NCBI GenBank assembly: GCA_004557385.1
Contig: SFEA01000037.1
Span: 1-23,909, forward strand
From: Bacteroidales bacterium
GTDB lineage: Bacteria; Bacteroidota; Bacteroidia; Bacteroidales; Muribaculaceae
Length of the DNA: 23,909 bases
Direction: 5' to 3'
Part shown: piece by piece, positions 15,930-23,721 of the stretch
How positions within the stretch are numbered: position 1 is the first letter of the stretch
How the letters are laid out: every line of letters begins with the position of its first letter
Notes under the pieces: model-generated
Told to the model about the DNA's origin: nothing
Seen by the model: only the letters and a program-made list of their open reading frames with translations
Databases searched by the model: none
Program-made: the position numbers and the translations under genes

Positions 15930-15960
15930 TTTGTGAAGAAAGCATTTTTTAGTATCTTTG
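15930..15960 (+). promoter_or_regulatory. Promoter of the ftsY-rimO-menF operon
   Basis: TTTG (15930-15933), a 19-base spacer and TATCTTTG (15953-15960) followed by CA match the Bacteroidetes consensus fully. The leader would be about 26 bases. Confidence 0.78.
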
Positions 15961-15992
15961 CATAATTCAAAGCACTTCAACACACTAAGTTT

Positions 15993-16949
15993 ATGGGATT
16001 GTTCAGCATTTTTTCAAAGGAAAAGAAAGAGACCCTCGACAAAGGACTCGAAAAGACCAAGCAGGGCTTTTTCAGTAAGATAACGCGTGCCATTGCCGGC
16101 AAATCGACCATCGACGACGATTTGCTCGACGAACTCGAAGAGGCGTTCATCACCTCGGACATTGGCGTTGACACTACTCTGAAAATCATCGACCGCATAC
16201 GCGACCGCGTTGCGCGCGACAAATATGTCAATTCGGCTGAACTGAACGCTTTGCTGTGCGACGAAATCACACAGATGCTCACCGAAACATCGGGCACCAC
16301 CACCGACGACTTTCAGTTGCCGCAGGGCATCGAAAAGCCATATGTCATTATGGTTGTGGGCGTGAATGGAGTGGGCAAAACCACCACCATCGGCAAGCTT
16401 GCCTATCAGTTCAAGCAAGCCGGCAACAAAGTTGTGCTTGGTGCCGCCGACACATTCCGCGCGGCTGCCATCGAACAGCTTGAAATATGGGGCAAACGCG
16501 TTGATGTTCCTGTGGTGAAGCAGCAAATGGGTTCCGACCCTGCATCGGTTGCCTTCGACACTGTTTCGTCGGCTAAGGCACAAGGCGCCGACGTGGTGAT
16601 TATCGACACCGCCGGACGCTTGCACAACAAAGTGGGATTGATGAACGAGCTCACCAAAATTAAAAACGTGATGAAGAAAGTGGTGCCAAGCGCGCCCAAC
16701 GAGGTGCTGCTTGTGCTCGACGGCTCAACAGGGCAAAACGCTTTTGAACAAGCCAAGCAGTTTGTTGCCGCCACCGAGGTGAACGAGCTTGCCATTACAA
16801 AACTCGACGGCACTGCCAAAGGCGGCGTGGTGATTGGCATCAGCGACCAGTTCAAGATTCCGGTTCGCTACATCGGGCTTGGCGAAGGCATGGAACACCT
16901 GCAAGTGTTCAACAAAGCTGAATTTGTGAAGTCGCTTTTCGGCAAATAA
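15993..16949 (+). CDS. ftsY: Signal recognition particle receptor FtsY
   Basis: A 318-residue SRP-type GTPase that docks ribosome-SRP complexes at the inner membrane. The NG domain is complete: GVNGVGKTTTIGKLA (123-137), DTFRAAAIEQL (153-163), DTAGR (205-209) and TKLDGTAKGG (269-278), ending in the GLGEGMEHLQVF region. The acidic A domain of Escherichia coli FtsY is reduced to a short amphipathic and charged start (MGLFSIFSKEKKE), which is usual outside the gamma-proteobacteria. It is the first gene of an operon with rimO, which starts 25 bases later. Confidence 0.97.
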   Translation: MGLFSIFSKEKKETLDKGLEKTKQGFFSKITRAIAGKSTIDDDLLDELEEAFITSDIGVDTTLKIIDRIRDRVARDKYVNSAELNALLCDEITQMLTETSGTTTDDFQLPQGIEKPYVIMVVGVNGVGKTTTIGKLAYQFKQAGNKVVLGAADTFRAAAIEQLEIWGKRVDVPVVKQQMGSDPASVAFDTVSSAKAQGADVVIIDTAGRLHNKVGLMNELTKIKNVMKKVVPSAPNEVLLVLDGSTGQNAFEQAKQFVAATEVNELAITKLDGTAKGGVVIGISDQFKIPVRYIGLGEGMEHLQVFNKAEFVKSLFGK

Positions 16950-16974
16950 GAATTTTTCCTGCAAAAACGTAACA

Positions 16975-18276
16975 ATGCGTAAAAACAAGATTGACATCAT
17001 ATCGCTGGGTTGTTCGAAAAACCTGGTGGATTCTGAGCACCTTATGCGACAGTTTGCCGCCAACGGCTACACCCTCGAGCATAACCCCACGAAGGTGAAC
17101 GGTGAAATTGTGGTGGTGAACACTTGCGGCTTCATTCAAGATGCGCAACAGGAATCCATCGAAATGATATTGCAGTTGGTCGACCTGAAGCGCCAGGGCA
17201 AGATTCGCAAACTGTTTGTGATGGGATGCCTTGCCGAGCGTTTCCTTGCCGAGTTGCAAAACGAGCCCGAGCTGGCTGAAGTTGACCATTTCTACGGCAA
17301 GTTCTCATGGAAGCAGATTCTTGCCGACCTTGGCAAAGCCTATAACGACGACATTGCAAACGAGCGCGTGCTCACCACACCACAACATTTTGCCTACATA
17401 AAAATCTCGGAAGGTTGCAACCGTTTTTGCGCTTTCTGCGCAATTCCTCTAATCACCGGCCGACACACTTCGGTGCCAATGCCCGATATTATCAGCGAGG
17501 TGAAAAGTTTGGTGAGCCAAGGCGTGAAAGAATTCAACATCATTGCACAGGACCTCTCGTCGTATGGCATGGACCTTTACGGCGAAATGCGGTTGCCGCA
17601 ACTCATCGAGAGCCTTGCGCAAATTCCCGGCGTAGAGTGGATTCGTCTGCATTATGCCTACCCTGCACAGTTCCCTTATGAGATACTGCCGGTGATGGCT
17701 CGCCATAGCAACGTGTGCCGCTACCTCGATGTTGCCCTACAACATATTGCCGACCCTGTGCTCACTAACATGCGACGCCACATCACTCGCAGCCAAACAT
17801 TGCAGTTCATCGAACGCGTTCGCCGCGAAGTGCCTGGCATTCACCTGCGCACCACGCTCATGGTTGGCTTCCCGGGTGAGGGCGAAAAGGAATTCGAGGA
17901 GCTGAAAGCGTTTGTCGAAGAAGCGCGCTTCGAGCGCATGGGCGCATTTGCTTATAGCCAAGAGGAAGGCACCTACGCTGCTGAACATTTTGCCGACGAT
18001 ATTCCTGCCGAGGTGAAGCACACTCGCCTCGAAGAAATCATGGAGCTGCAAGAACAGATTTCTCTTGAAGTGAACGAGGCAAAAGTGGGAAGCACAATGC
18101 GTGTTATTATCGACAGCGAGGACGAGGAATACTACATTGGACGCACCGAATTCGATTCGCCAGAAGTTGACCCTGAAGTACTTATAGCAAAAAAACAACC
18201 ACTCACAATCGGCGAGTTCTACTATGTCACCATCACCGAGGCTCTGCCCTACGAACTTATTGCCGAGGTGAAATGA
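16975..18276 (+). CDS. rimO: Ribosomal protein S12 methylthiotransferase RimO
   Basis: A 433-residue radical-SAM enzyme that adds a methylthio group to an Asp of ribosomal protein S12. The N-terminal MTTase domain has its three cluster ligands Cys13 (LGCSKNLVDSE), Cys51 (NTCGF) and Cys85 (MGCLAER). The radical-SAM cluster motif is CNRFCAFC (Cys148, 152, 155), and a C-terminal TRAM domain covers about residues 365-433. The SLGCSKNLVDSE start separates RimO from the related MiaB. Its TGA stop overlaps the ATG of the next gene in ATGA, so translation of menF is probably coupled to it. Confidence 0.96.
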   Translation: MRKNKIDIISLGCSKNLVDSEHLMRQFAANGYTLEHNPTKVNGEIVVVNTCGFIQDAQQESIEMILQLVDLKRQGKIRKLFVMGCLAERFLAELQNEPELAEVDHFYGKFSWKQILADLGKAYNDDIANERVLTTPQHFAYIKISEGCNRFCAFCAIPLITGRHTSVPMPDIISEVKSLVSQGVKEFNIIAQDLSSYGMDLYGEMRLPQLIESLAQIPGVEWIRLHYAYPAQFPYEILPVMARHSNVCRYLDVALQHIADPVLTNMRRHITRSQTLQFIERVRREVPGIHLRTTLMVGFPGEGEKEFEELKAFVEEARFERMGAFAYSQEEGTYAAEHFADDIPAEVKHTRLEEIMELQEQISLEVNEAKVGSTMRVIIDSEDEEYYIGRTEFDSPEVDPEVLIAKKQPLTIGEFYYVTITEALPYELIAEVK

Positions 18277-19316
18277 GTGAATCGTCGATGCAAACAGTTT
18301 CACAAGCCATTCATAAGGCGCTCACCATAGGCGCCTCGTTCTTTGCCTACCGCATGCCGGGCGAAGCGCACGCCGAATTCGGTTGTCAGCTTCCCGGAAT
18401 AGCTCACGCGGCAGAAAATCGGTTTGTCGTGCACCCGTTTGTGGCAACCCTGTCGTCGCCGGAGGTTTGCATACACGCTCACCTTGATGCCGAAGCTTTT
18501 CTTGCCTCGCAGCACAGCGGACACCAATCGCTGCTGCCAATTACGCAAAGCAGCACATCGCTTGAGCAATACCTCGACATGGCAAACCGTTGCATCGATG
18601 CCTTGCGTAGCGGCGAGGTGGACAAGGTGGTGCTGTCGCGCGTCATCGTGCAGGATGCCGGCAATCGGCATTGGGGCGAACGCTTTGTACAGTTGGCCAA
18701 CTCGATGCCGCACGCCTTTGTGTTTGTGTTCAACACACCTGCCACGGGAGCATGGATGGGAGCTTCGCCCGAACTTCTGCTCTCAGCAAACGACGGCAAA
18801 CTCAACACCATGGCGCTCGCCGCCACCAAAGCCGTCGACAACCCTCGGTCCTGGACTGAAAAAGAAATTGCCGAGCAACACTATGTGGCAACCTACATCG
18901 AACGCACTTTCGTAAAATTGGGTTTGAACTACACCAAACACCTCACCACGGAAATGCCGGCTGGCAATGTGCAGCACATCTGCACACCGTTTTCTGCCGT
19001 TTGCCCAAGCAACAACCGGCAACAACTGCTGCTCGACGCTTTGCATCCCACTCCCGCCCTTGCAGGAGTGCCAAAACAAAAAGCTATCGAAACAATTCTT
19101 GGGCTTGAGCAGCATCAACGCCGCTATTATGGCGGTTACATTGGTCCACAAAAAGCCGATGGAAATTTCAATTATTTCGTAAACCTCCGCTGCATGCAAT
19201 TCACGCTGACGCAATGCTGCATCTATGCCGGAGGCGGACTCACGGCACAATCAATAGCCATCGACGAATGGCACGAAACTCAACTAAAAGCGCAGCCGCT
19301 GATAGCCATCATTTAA
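18273..19316 (+). CDS. menF: Isochorismate synthase (menaquinone pathway)
   Basis: A 347-residue chorismate-binding enzyme that converts chorismate to isochorismate, the first committed step to menaquinone. Expected residues are Lys118 as general base (GEVDKVVLSR), Glu167 in GASPELLL, Glu201 in KEIAEQHYV, HPTPALAGVP (258-267) and the metal-binding Glu335 near DEWHETQLK. The HPTPA segment and the absence of an anthranilate-synthase partner favour isochorismate synthase over TrpE or PabB. The N-terminal half is shorter than in the roughly 430-residue Escherichia coli MenF, as is common in Bacteroidetes. No other men genes lie here. It overlaps rimO by four bases, and its 3' end overlaps the opposing M16 gene by eight. 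Confidence 0.88.
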   Translation: MSESSMQTVSQAIHKALTIGASFFAYRMPGEAHAEFGCQLPGIAHAAENRFVVHPFVATLSSPEVCIHAHLDAEAFLASQHSGHQSLLPITQSSTSLEQYLDMANRCIDALRSGEVDKVVLSRVIVQDAGNRHWGERFVQLANSMPHAFVFVFNTPATGAWMGASPELLLSANDGKLNTMALAATKAVDNPRSWTEKEIAEQHYVATYIERTFVKLGLNYTKHLTTEMPAGNVQHICTPFSAVCPSNNRQQLLLDALHPTPALAGVPKQKAIETILGLEQHQRRYYGGYIGPQKADGNFNYFVNLRCMQFTLTQCCIYAGGGLTAQSIAIDEWHETQLKAQPLIAII

Positions 19317-20586
19317 CCGGTCCGGCGATGGCAATGCAAAGCCGTTGGTCTACGAGATAGGTCTGAGCCAGTGTTTGCAGCTGCTCGGGAGTGATGGTTT
19401 GCAATATTGAGTATTGACGGTTGAAGTAATCGGGTTGCACACCCACGGTGATTGTCGAGCCAACATAGTCGGCAATCGAAAAGGCGGTGTCGAAAGTCTT
19501 TAGCAAATCGCTCATCATGTGGTTGCGCACCAACGCCAGTTCTTCGTCGGGCATTGGCTGCTCGCGCAGGCGCTGCATCTCGTGGCGTATTTCGTCGATT
19601 ACAGCCTCGGTGTGCTGTGCCGCACACTCTGTGGCAATGGTTATGTGCCCTTCTTCCTTTCGTCCTGCCAAATAGGCGTGAATACCGTAGGTATACCCCT
19701 TGTCTTCGCGAATGTTGCTCATAAGGCGGCTGCCAAAATAGCCGCCCAGAGCCGTAGTGAGTATTCGCAGACCAATGTAATCGGGATGCTCTCGACTTAT
19801 GGCGCACACAGCGGCAGCGATGCCCGACTGCAACGCCCCGGGCATGGAAATCACATCGCGACGCAAATCAATCGGCTGGCTTTGCCACGGCGAAAGCGGC
19901 TGGAAACTGCTGCTTTGCCACGAGCCAAACCACCGCGTCACTTCGTCATCGATTGCCCGAGTCACCTTGCCCGAAAGCACCACGCGGCAATTACCCGAAG
20001 CAAAATATGCCTTGTGAAAGGCTCGAAGGTCGGTAATGGTGACATCGGCTATGCTTTTTGCACCAATCTCGTTTGCCATCATCGACTGTTTGCCGTAGAG
20101 CATCTGCGAAAGAAGTATGCTCGAAAGCGACCCAACGCGCTTGCTTGCCACCACGGCGTTGGCACGAGTCTGCTCCACGATGTTGTTGAACTCTTTTGCG
20201 TCGAACTGCGGTGTGGTTATGTAATCGAAAAATATCGGCATCAGTTTTGGCAGATTACTGCCGGTGCATCGCAGCGACAGCTTAATGTGATGGTCGCTCA
20301 CCGAGCCGCCTTTCACTGCGCCGTAAAACGCCATCTGCTCGGCAATCGCCTCGGCGCTGAAGTTGCTGCTGCCCTTGTCAATCATGCTCGCCAGCAGTTG
20401 CGCCACATAGCGCTTTGGCTGCTCGAGAATGCCGCCACCAAAATACACGTCAATCTGGTTCACTTCCACCTCGCCATGGTCAATCACACACATTTGCACG
20501 CCGTTTGGCAGGCGGCGCCACGAGGGCATCGTCAGTTGAATGTCGGGATATGGTTGCAAAGAAGGAGGCGTTGTACGGTCAAGCAT
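19309..20586 (-). CDS. M16 peptidase homologue lacking the zinc motif
   Basis: A 425-residue protein with the two-domain M16B (pitrilysin/processing-peptidase-like) architecture. Where active members have HxxEH near residue 60-65, this one reads VAQLLASMIDKGS (61-73), so the zinc ligands are gone. The C-terminal domain keeps the Arg/Tyr pair (Arg293 and Tyr300 in NIREDKGYTYG) that contributes to the active site in some two-subunit M16 enzymes. It therefore looks like the non-catalytic subunit of a heterodimer, as described for a Sphingomonas M16 pair, but no HxxEH partner is adjacent. No signal peptide, so probably cytoplasmic. It starts 33 bases after the nfeD-like gene and is probably cotranscribed with it. 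Confidence 0.82.
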   Translation of the reverse strand: MLDRTTPPSLQPYPDIQLTMPSWRRLPNGVQMCVIDHGEVEVNQIDVYFGGGILEQPKRYVAQLLASMIDKGSSNFSAEAIAEQMAFYGAVKGGSVSDHHIKLSLRCTGSNLPKLMPIFFDYITTPQFDAKEFNNIVEQTRANAVVASKRVGSLSSILLSQMLYGKQSMMANEIGAKSIADVTITDLRAFHKAYFASGNCRVVLSGKVTRAIDDEVTRWFGSWQSSSFQPLSPWQSQPIDLRRDVISMPGALQSGIAAAVCAISREHPDYIGLRILTTALGGYFGSRLMSNIREDKGYTYGIHAYLAGRKEEGHITIATECAAQHTEAVIDEIRHEMQRLREQPMPDEELALVRNHMMSDLLKTFDTAFSIADYVGSTITVGVQPDYFNRQYSILQTITPEQLQTLAQTYLVDQRLCIAIAGPVK

Positions 20587-20619
20587 AATTCTTTAATATA
20601 TGGAGGTAACTATCTGAAT

Positions 20620-22014
20620 TTAAACAAGTTTTTCGACATAGAGTTGAGTGTTCTCGTAGCGCACCACACTAACCTCGGTGCCTTGGTCGATGAAATCGCC
20701 TGTCGACACGGCGTCAATCACCTTGCCGTCAGCCATCTTAACCTTGCCCGACGGGCGCAGCACAGTGTGTGCAACTGCCTGGCTGCCAACATATCGGCTC
20801 AAATCGGTAGGCACGCCTATGTACCCCTCGTCGATGCGCTGTTCGAGGTTCAACGCCGAATCACGCAGCAACCCTTTGCTGCCTATCTTGTGTGAGATGT
20901 AAAGAATCACCGCCACACCAAGCAGGAATCCTGCAATTACAACTAACATTGCCATAACAATATCATTACTTGAAGTGTATCCGAAATCAATTGGCGAGAT
21001 GTTGCCTATGAGCGCAAAGAAAAGCGACACAAAAACGAACACAATGCCCAAAATGCCGGCGATTCCGAAGCCCGGAATCACAAATATTTCAAGCAGAAGC
21101 AGTATCACGCCAAGCACAAAGGCAATTATCTCCCAACTCTGTGCAAGTCCGTCGATGTAAAGCGGACTGAAATAAAGCACGGCAGCCACCACAGCCGCCA
21201 ACGACGGGAAGCCGATGCCGGGCGATTGCAGTTCGAAGTAGATGCCGCCAATAATTATCATTATCAGCAAAGCCTGAACAGCGCCGCTGCCAAAGAATCC
21301 CACCAGCACGTCAACAAAATCGGGCTCGTAGGTTATCACTTCACAGTTGTCGTAGCCAAGCCGATGCTCAATAACGCCCGTCACGCTCTCCTCGATGCCT
21401 TCGCAAAAATAGTGCTTCATTGCTTCGGCGGCAGTGAACGTAACCACGCGGGTGCTGTCGTCGCCAATCGAAGGCACAGCAGTGCGAGGGTCGACCATCG
21501 CCTCGGCAATGAGCGGATTGCGAAACCACTCGCTGCGCGCCACGCTGTCGGCACCCAATCGAGTCACCTTGCCATGCGACTGCGCCGTGCTGCGCATCAT
21601 CGAGCGCATATACGATTGATACTTGTCGGGCATTGCCTCGCCGTTTTGCCCAACCACCGTGGCGGCACCGATATTTGCCCCTTGGCGCATGTATATGCTG
21701 TCGCAAGCAATGGCTATGAGCGCGCCTGCCGATGCGGCATTGTTGTCGATGAACGCCACCACAGGGCGCTTAAAGTTCAATATGGCGGTGCGCATGCTGT
21801 CTGCATGCTCCACCGTGCCTCCGTAGGTGTTCAGATGCAGCAACACGGCATCTACATTGGCATCATTTGCCATCGCCAATCCCTTGCTCAGATAGCGCCA
21901 CGACGTGCTGCCAATCTCTGTTTCGATGTTTATCACAGCCACCTTCTTGTTTTGGGCAACAGCAATCAACATCGACACGCACACCATTGCAATTGCTAAA
22001 AAATATTTTCTCAT
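20620..22014 (-). CDS. NfeD-type membrane-bound serine protease (ClpP-class)
   Basis: A 464-residue protein of the NfeD/1510-N family. A signal peptide (about 1-21, MRKYFLAIAMVCVSMLIAVAQ) leads to a ClpP/SppA-like protease domain. That domain has LHLNTYGGTVEHADSM (59-74) and the nucleophile Ser95 in NNAASAGALIA; Lys131 is my candidate for the dyad partner. Hydrophobic segments follow at about 236-260, 268-288, 295-335 and 352-374, then a C-terminal OB-fold NfeD domain (about 398-464). I take the ATG at 22014, which begins the signal peptide 10 bases after the upstream stop. An ATG at 22035 overlaps the upstream gene by 11 bases and would add seven polar residues. The family is linked to membrane-protein quality control, often alongside SPFH proteins, none of which is here. 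Confidence 0.9.
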   Translation of the reverse strand: MRKYFLAIAMVCVSMLIAVAQNKKVAVINIETEIGSTSWRYLSKGLAMANDANVDAVLLHLNTYGGTVEHADSMRTAILNFKRPVVAFIDNNAASAGALIAIACDSIYMRQGANIGAATVVGQNGEAMPDKYQSYMRSMMRSTAQSHGKVTRLGADSVARSEWFRNPLIAEAMVDPRTAVPSIGDDSTRVVTFTAAEAMKHYFCEGIEESVTGVIEHRLGYDNCEVITYEPDFVDVLVGFFGSGAVQALLIMIIIGGIYFELQSPGIGFPSLAAVVAAVLYFSPLYIDGLAQSWEIIAFVLGVILLLLEIFVIPGFGIAGILGIVFVFVSLFFALIGNISPIDFGYTSSNDIVMAMLVVIAGFLLGVAVILYISHKIGSKGLLRDSALNLEQRIDEGYIGVPTDLSRYVGSQAVAHTVLRPSGKVKMADGKVIDAVSTGDFIDQGTEVSVVRYENTQLYVEKLV

Positions 22015-22024
22015 ATCCCGATTC

Positions 22025-23092
22025 TTATTTGTCATTTTGTTCGTTTTCGTCGTCGGAATTACTATCCGAATCGCCGCGAAGCCACAACGGAGCCACCACA
22101 GCGCCCATCACCAGGAACACATAATAGCTGAACACGCGCCACAGCAACGCCACCACCACAGCCACCGACCCCGTGGCAAGCATATCGCCATAGAAATCGC
22201 TGAACAACCATTCGCCAACGCCGCTGCCACCAGGCGTCGGGCAGGCAATGAGCACCAGCCACACCACCGTTTGGCGAGCAAACACCAGCACTTGGTCGAG
22301 TCCGTCAACAAAGGCATACATCAGCGCATTGATGATGAGGAAGCGGCACGTCCACGACATGAACGTAACGCCGATGCACTTCAGCCACCAACCCGCGCTT
22401 TGAGCGCGCAGCTCGCGCGAGGCATTCACCATGTTGGTGCCCAGTTCAAGCGCCTTGCCATGCCAACGGCGTAGCAGCGGAAGCCGGAACAACCTGTCGA
22501 GCAACGCACGCATCCAGTTTGGCCACACCACAATGCCAAGAAACAGAGTAGCAGTGCCAGCCACCACCGAGCCGTAAATCAAGCCAATGAGCAATCCGGG
22601 GTCCATTATCCAATCCACGTTCAGCGGCGAGACAAGTTCGCTCCACGGCACAAACAGCAGCACCAGCGGCCGGCTGACAACACAAAACAGCCCGTCGAAA
22701 AACACCGTGCTCAGCATCAGCGTGGTGCCGCGACCAATGCTTATGCCGTAGCGATGCATAAACACCATCGAGAGGCCGCTGCCGCCCACCGAACTGGGCG
22801 TCATAGCCGACGAAAATTCACACATCACGCACACCTTCAATGCCTGCATCCACGTCAGGTCGCCATTGGTGATGAAGCGATAGCGGCACACATAGCCCAC
22901 CTCTCTGCCCAGCAACATCAGCGCTGCCAAAGCAATGCCCCACCAGGCACGACCTGTCATGTGCACCTCGCCCCAACTGAAATCGCCCAGTTGCTCGGCA
23001 AATATCCACCACGTCACGCCCACACCTATTGCTATGGGCAACAATATGTTATGCCATTTATACGGCAAGTTCTTTCGTTTTTTAGCTTTCAT
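22025..23092 (-). CDS. UPF0104 / lysylphosphatidylglycerol synthase TM-region family membrane protein
   Basis: A 355-residue integral membrane protein with a charged N-terminus (MKAKKRKNLPYKWHN), about eight hydrophobic segments and a polar acidic tail (GDSDSNSDDENEQNDK). The pattern, with SSAMTPSSVGGSGLS near residue 95 and ACPTPGGSGVGE near residue 285, fits the family of the membrane domain of MprF-type flippases (PF03706). The soluble lysyl-transferase domain is absent, so it is probably a lipid- or glycolipid-handling transporter of unknown substrate. The start at 23092 is preferred because the 28 codons upstream have no family character and lie beyond a promoter box. It is the first gene of the operon with the NfeD and M16 genes. 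Confidence 0.85.
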   Translation of the reverse strand: MKAKKRKNLPYKWHNILLPIAIGVGVTWWIFAEQLGDFSWGEVHMTGRAWWGIALAALMLLGREVGYVCRYRFITNGDLTWMQALKVCVMCEFSSAMTPSSVGGSGLSMVFMHRYGISIGRGTTLMLSTVFFDGLFCVVSRPLVLLFVPWSELVSPLNVDWIMDPGLLIGLIYGSVVAGTATLFLGIVVWPNWMRALLDRLFRLPLLRRWHGKALELGTNMVNASRELRAQSAGWWLKCIGVTFMSWTCRFLIINALMYAFVDGLDQVLVFARQTVVWLVLIACPTPGGSGVGEWLFSDFYGDMLATGSVAVVVALLWRVFSYYVFLVMGAVVAPLWLRGDSDSNSDDENEQNDK

Positions 23093-23097
23093 ATATG

Positions 23098-23105
23098 CAA
23101 ATATA
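23098..23105 (-). promoter_or_regulatory. -7 box directly upstream of the UPF0104-like gene
   Basis: On the minus strand TATATTTG (23105-23098) matches TAnnTTTG and is followed by CA, as in other promoters here. The ATG begins only five bases further on, which would make the transcript leaderless. No -33 TTTG is visible at the expected distance. Confidence 0.42.
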
Positions 23106-23209
23106 ATCATTCTTGTCCACATTCTGCCCCACGCACCCTCACAATCTTGTGGAAATGCCCCCGGCAGCAGATGCAATTTGCACGCCCAGCAAAGTCACAC
23201 ACCCGATAA

Positions 23210-23293
23210 TCTCTCGCAGAAAGCGCAGATGTTAGTGATTGGCTCGCACATAATGATTTGATTATTATTATTTTCCGCGCCGTCTGCGAGAGG
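23210..23293 (-). repeat. TCTCTCGCAGAAA inverted-repeat element, copy in reverse orientation
   Basis: Begins TCTCTCGCAGAAAGCGCAGA and ends GTCTGCGAGAGG, so its ends are inverted repeats. The internal GTGATTGGC is the reverse complement of GCCAATCAC in the copy at 23441-23540, showing that the two lie in opposite orientation. Confidence 0.7.
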
Positions 23294-23301
23294 ATTGGTG
23301 G

Positions 23302-23380
23302 TTTCTCGCGGAAATCGCAGACGAAAATAAAAAATCAGATTAATCAAATCAATCTGTGTGAGACCTATGCGTTTTGTGAT
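23302..23380 (+). repeat. TCTCTCGCAGAAA inverted-repeat element, diverged copy
   Basis: TTTCTCGCGGAAATCGC (23302-23318) differs at two of 17 positions from the left arm of the 23441 copy. It is followed by AATCTGTGTGAG (23351-23362), the shared core. The right arm is largely decayed. Confidence 0.6.
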
Positions 23381-23382
23381 TA

Positions 23383-23407
23383 GGGCGTATTGCTATATAC
23401 CCCTACA
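23383..23407 (+). repeat. GGGCGTAT hairpin repeat, copy 2
   Basis: GGGCGTATTGC is identical to the start of copy 3 (23546), and both end in CCCCTACA. The inner part has drifted, so the stem is imperfect. Confidence 0.55.
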
Positions 23408-23440
23408 GCTTGGCCTCGCATGACATGGCAGATGAGACAA

Positions 23441-23540
23441 TCTCTCGCAGAAATCGCTGATTAACGCAGAAAAATCTTTTAAATCCAATTAATCTGTGTG
23501 GGCCAATCACCTCTGCGATTTCTGCGGTTTCTGCGAGAGA
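23441..23540 (+). repeat. TCTCTCGCAGAAA inverted-repeat element, best copy
   Basis: A 100-bp unit whose left end TCTCTCGCAGAAATCGC (23441-23457) and right end GCGGTTTCTGCGAGAGA (23524-23540) are inverted repeats with one mismatch in 17. The centre contains ATTAATCTGTGTG (23488-23500) and GGGCCAATCACC. There is no coding capacity, so it would be a MITE- or REP-like non-autonomous element. Confidence 0.8.
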
Positions 23541-23545
23541 CCTCC

Positions 23546-23565
23546 GGGCGTATTGCCATACGCCC
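23546..23565 (+). repeat. GGGCGTAT hairpin repeat, copy 3
   Basis: GGGCGTATTGCCATACGCCC forms a perfect 7-bp stem with a six-base loop and is followed by CCTACA. It lies five bases after the best copy of the longer element. Confidence 0.75.
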
Positions 23566-23617
23566 CTACAAACCAAGGTTAAACATCATATATAACCATC
23601 AAATATTCAGCGATATT

Positions 23618-23632
23618 AACCGCGGAGCGGTT
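23618..23632 (+). repeat. AACCGYGGAGCGGTT hairpin, copy 1
   Basis: AACCGCGGAGCGGTT is a perfect 6-bp inverted repeat around GGA, followed by ACA. A near-identical copy lies 89 bases further on at 23707. Confidence 0.75.
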
Positions 23633-23645
23633 ACAATTTCAATAA

Positions 23646-23678
23646 CCCCATATTGGCGCCGTAGGCGACTATGTGGGG
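23646..23678 (+). repeat. Nested hairpin between the two AACCGYGGAGCGGTT repeats
   Basis: CCCCATA (23646-23652) pairs with TATGTGGGG (23670-23678) with one bulged base. Inside, CGCC and GGCG form a second short stem around GTA. Confidence 0.6.
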
Positions 23679-23706
23679 AAGGCTGAACGCACCCTCGTGC
23701 CTACAC

Positions 23707-23721
23707 AACCGTGGAGCGGTT
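23707..23721 (+). repeat. AACCGYGGAGCGGTT hairpin, copy 2
   Basis: AACCGTGGAGCGGTT differs from copy 1 (23618) at one base and is followed by GCA. The stem keeps six pairs with one G-U. Confidence 0.75.

Noticed and set aside
19519..20895. Plus-strand open frame of about 458 codons across the M16 gene and the end of the nfeD-like gene
   Set aside because: Crosses two real minus-strand genes and has no domain or plausible promoter; His/Ala-rich shadow.
23093..23176. 28-residue N-terminal extension of the UPF0104-like protein
   Set aside because: The extra residues have no membrane or family character, and a promoter-like box lies inside the extension.
23498..23686. 62-codon open frame in the right-hand gap
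   Set aside because: Runs through the shared repeat element and hairpins, so its apparent coding content is repeat sequence.
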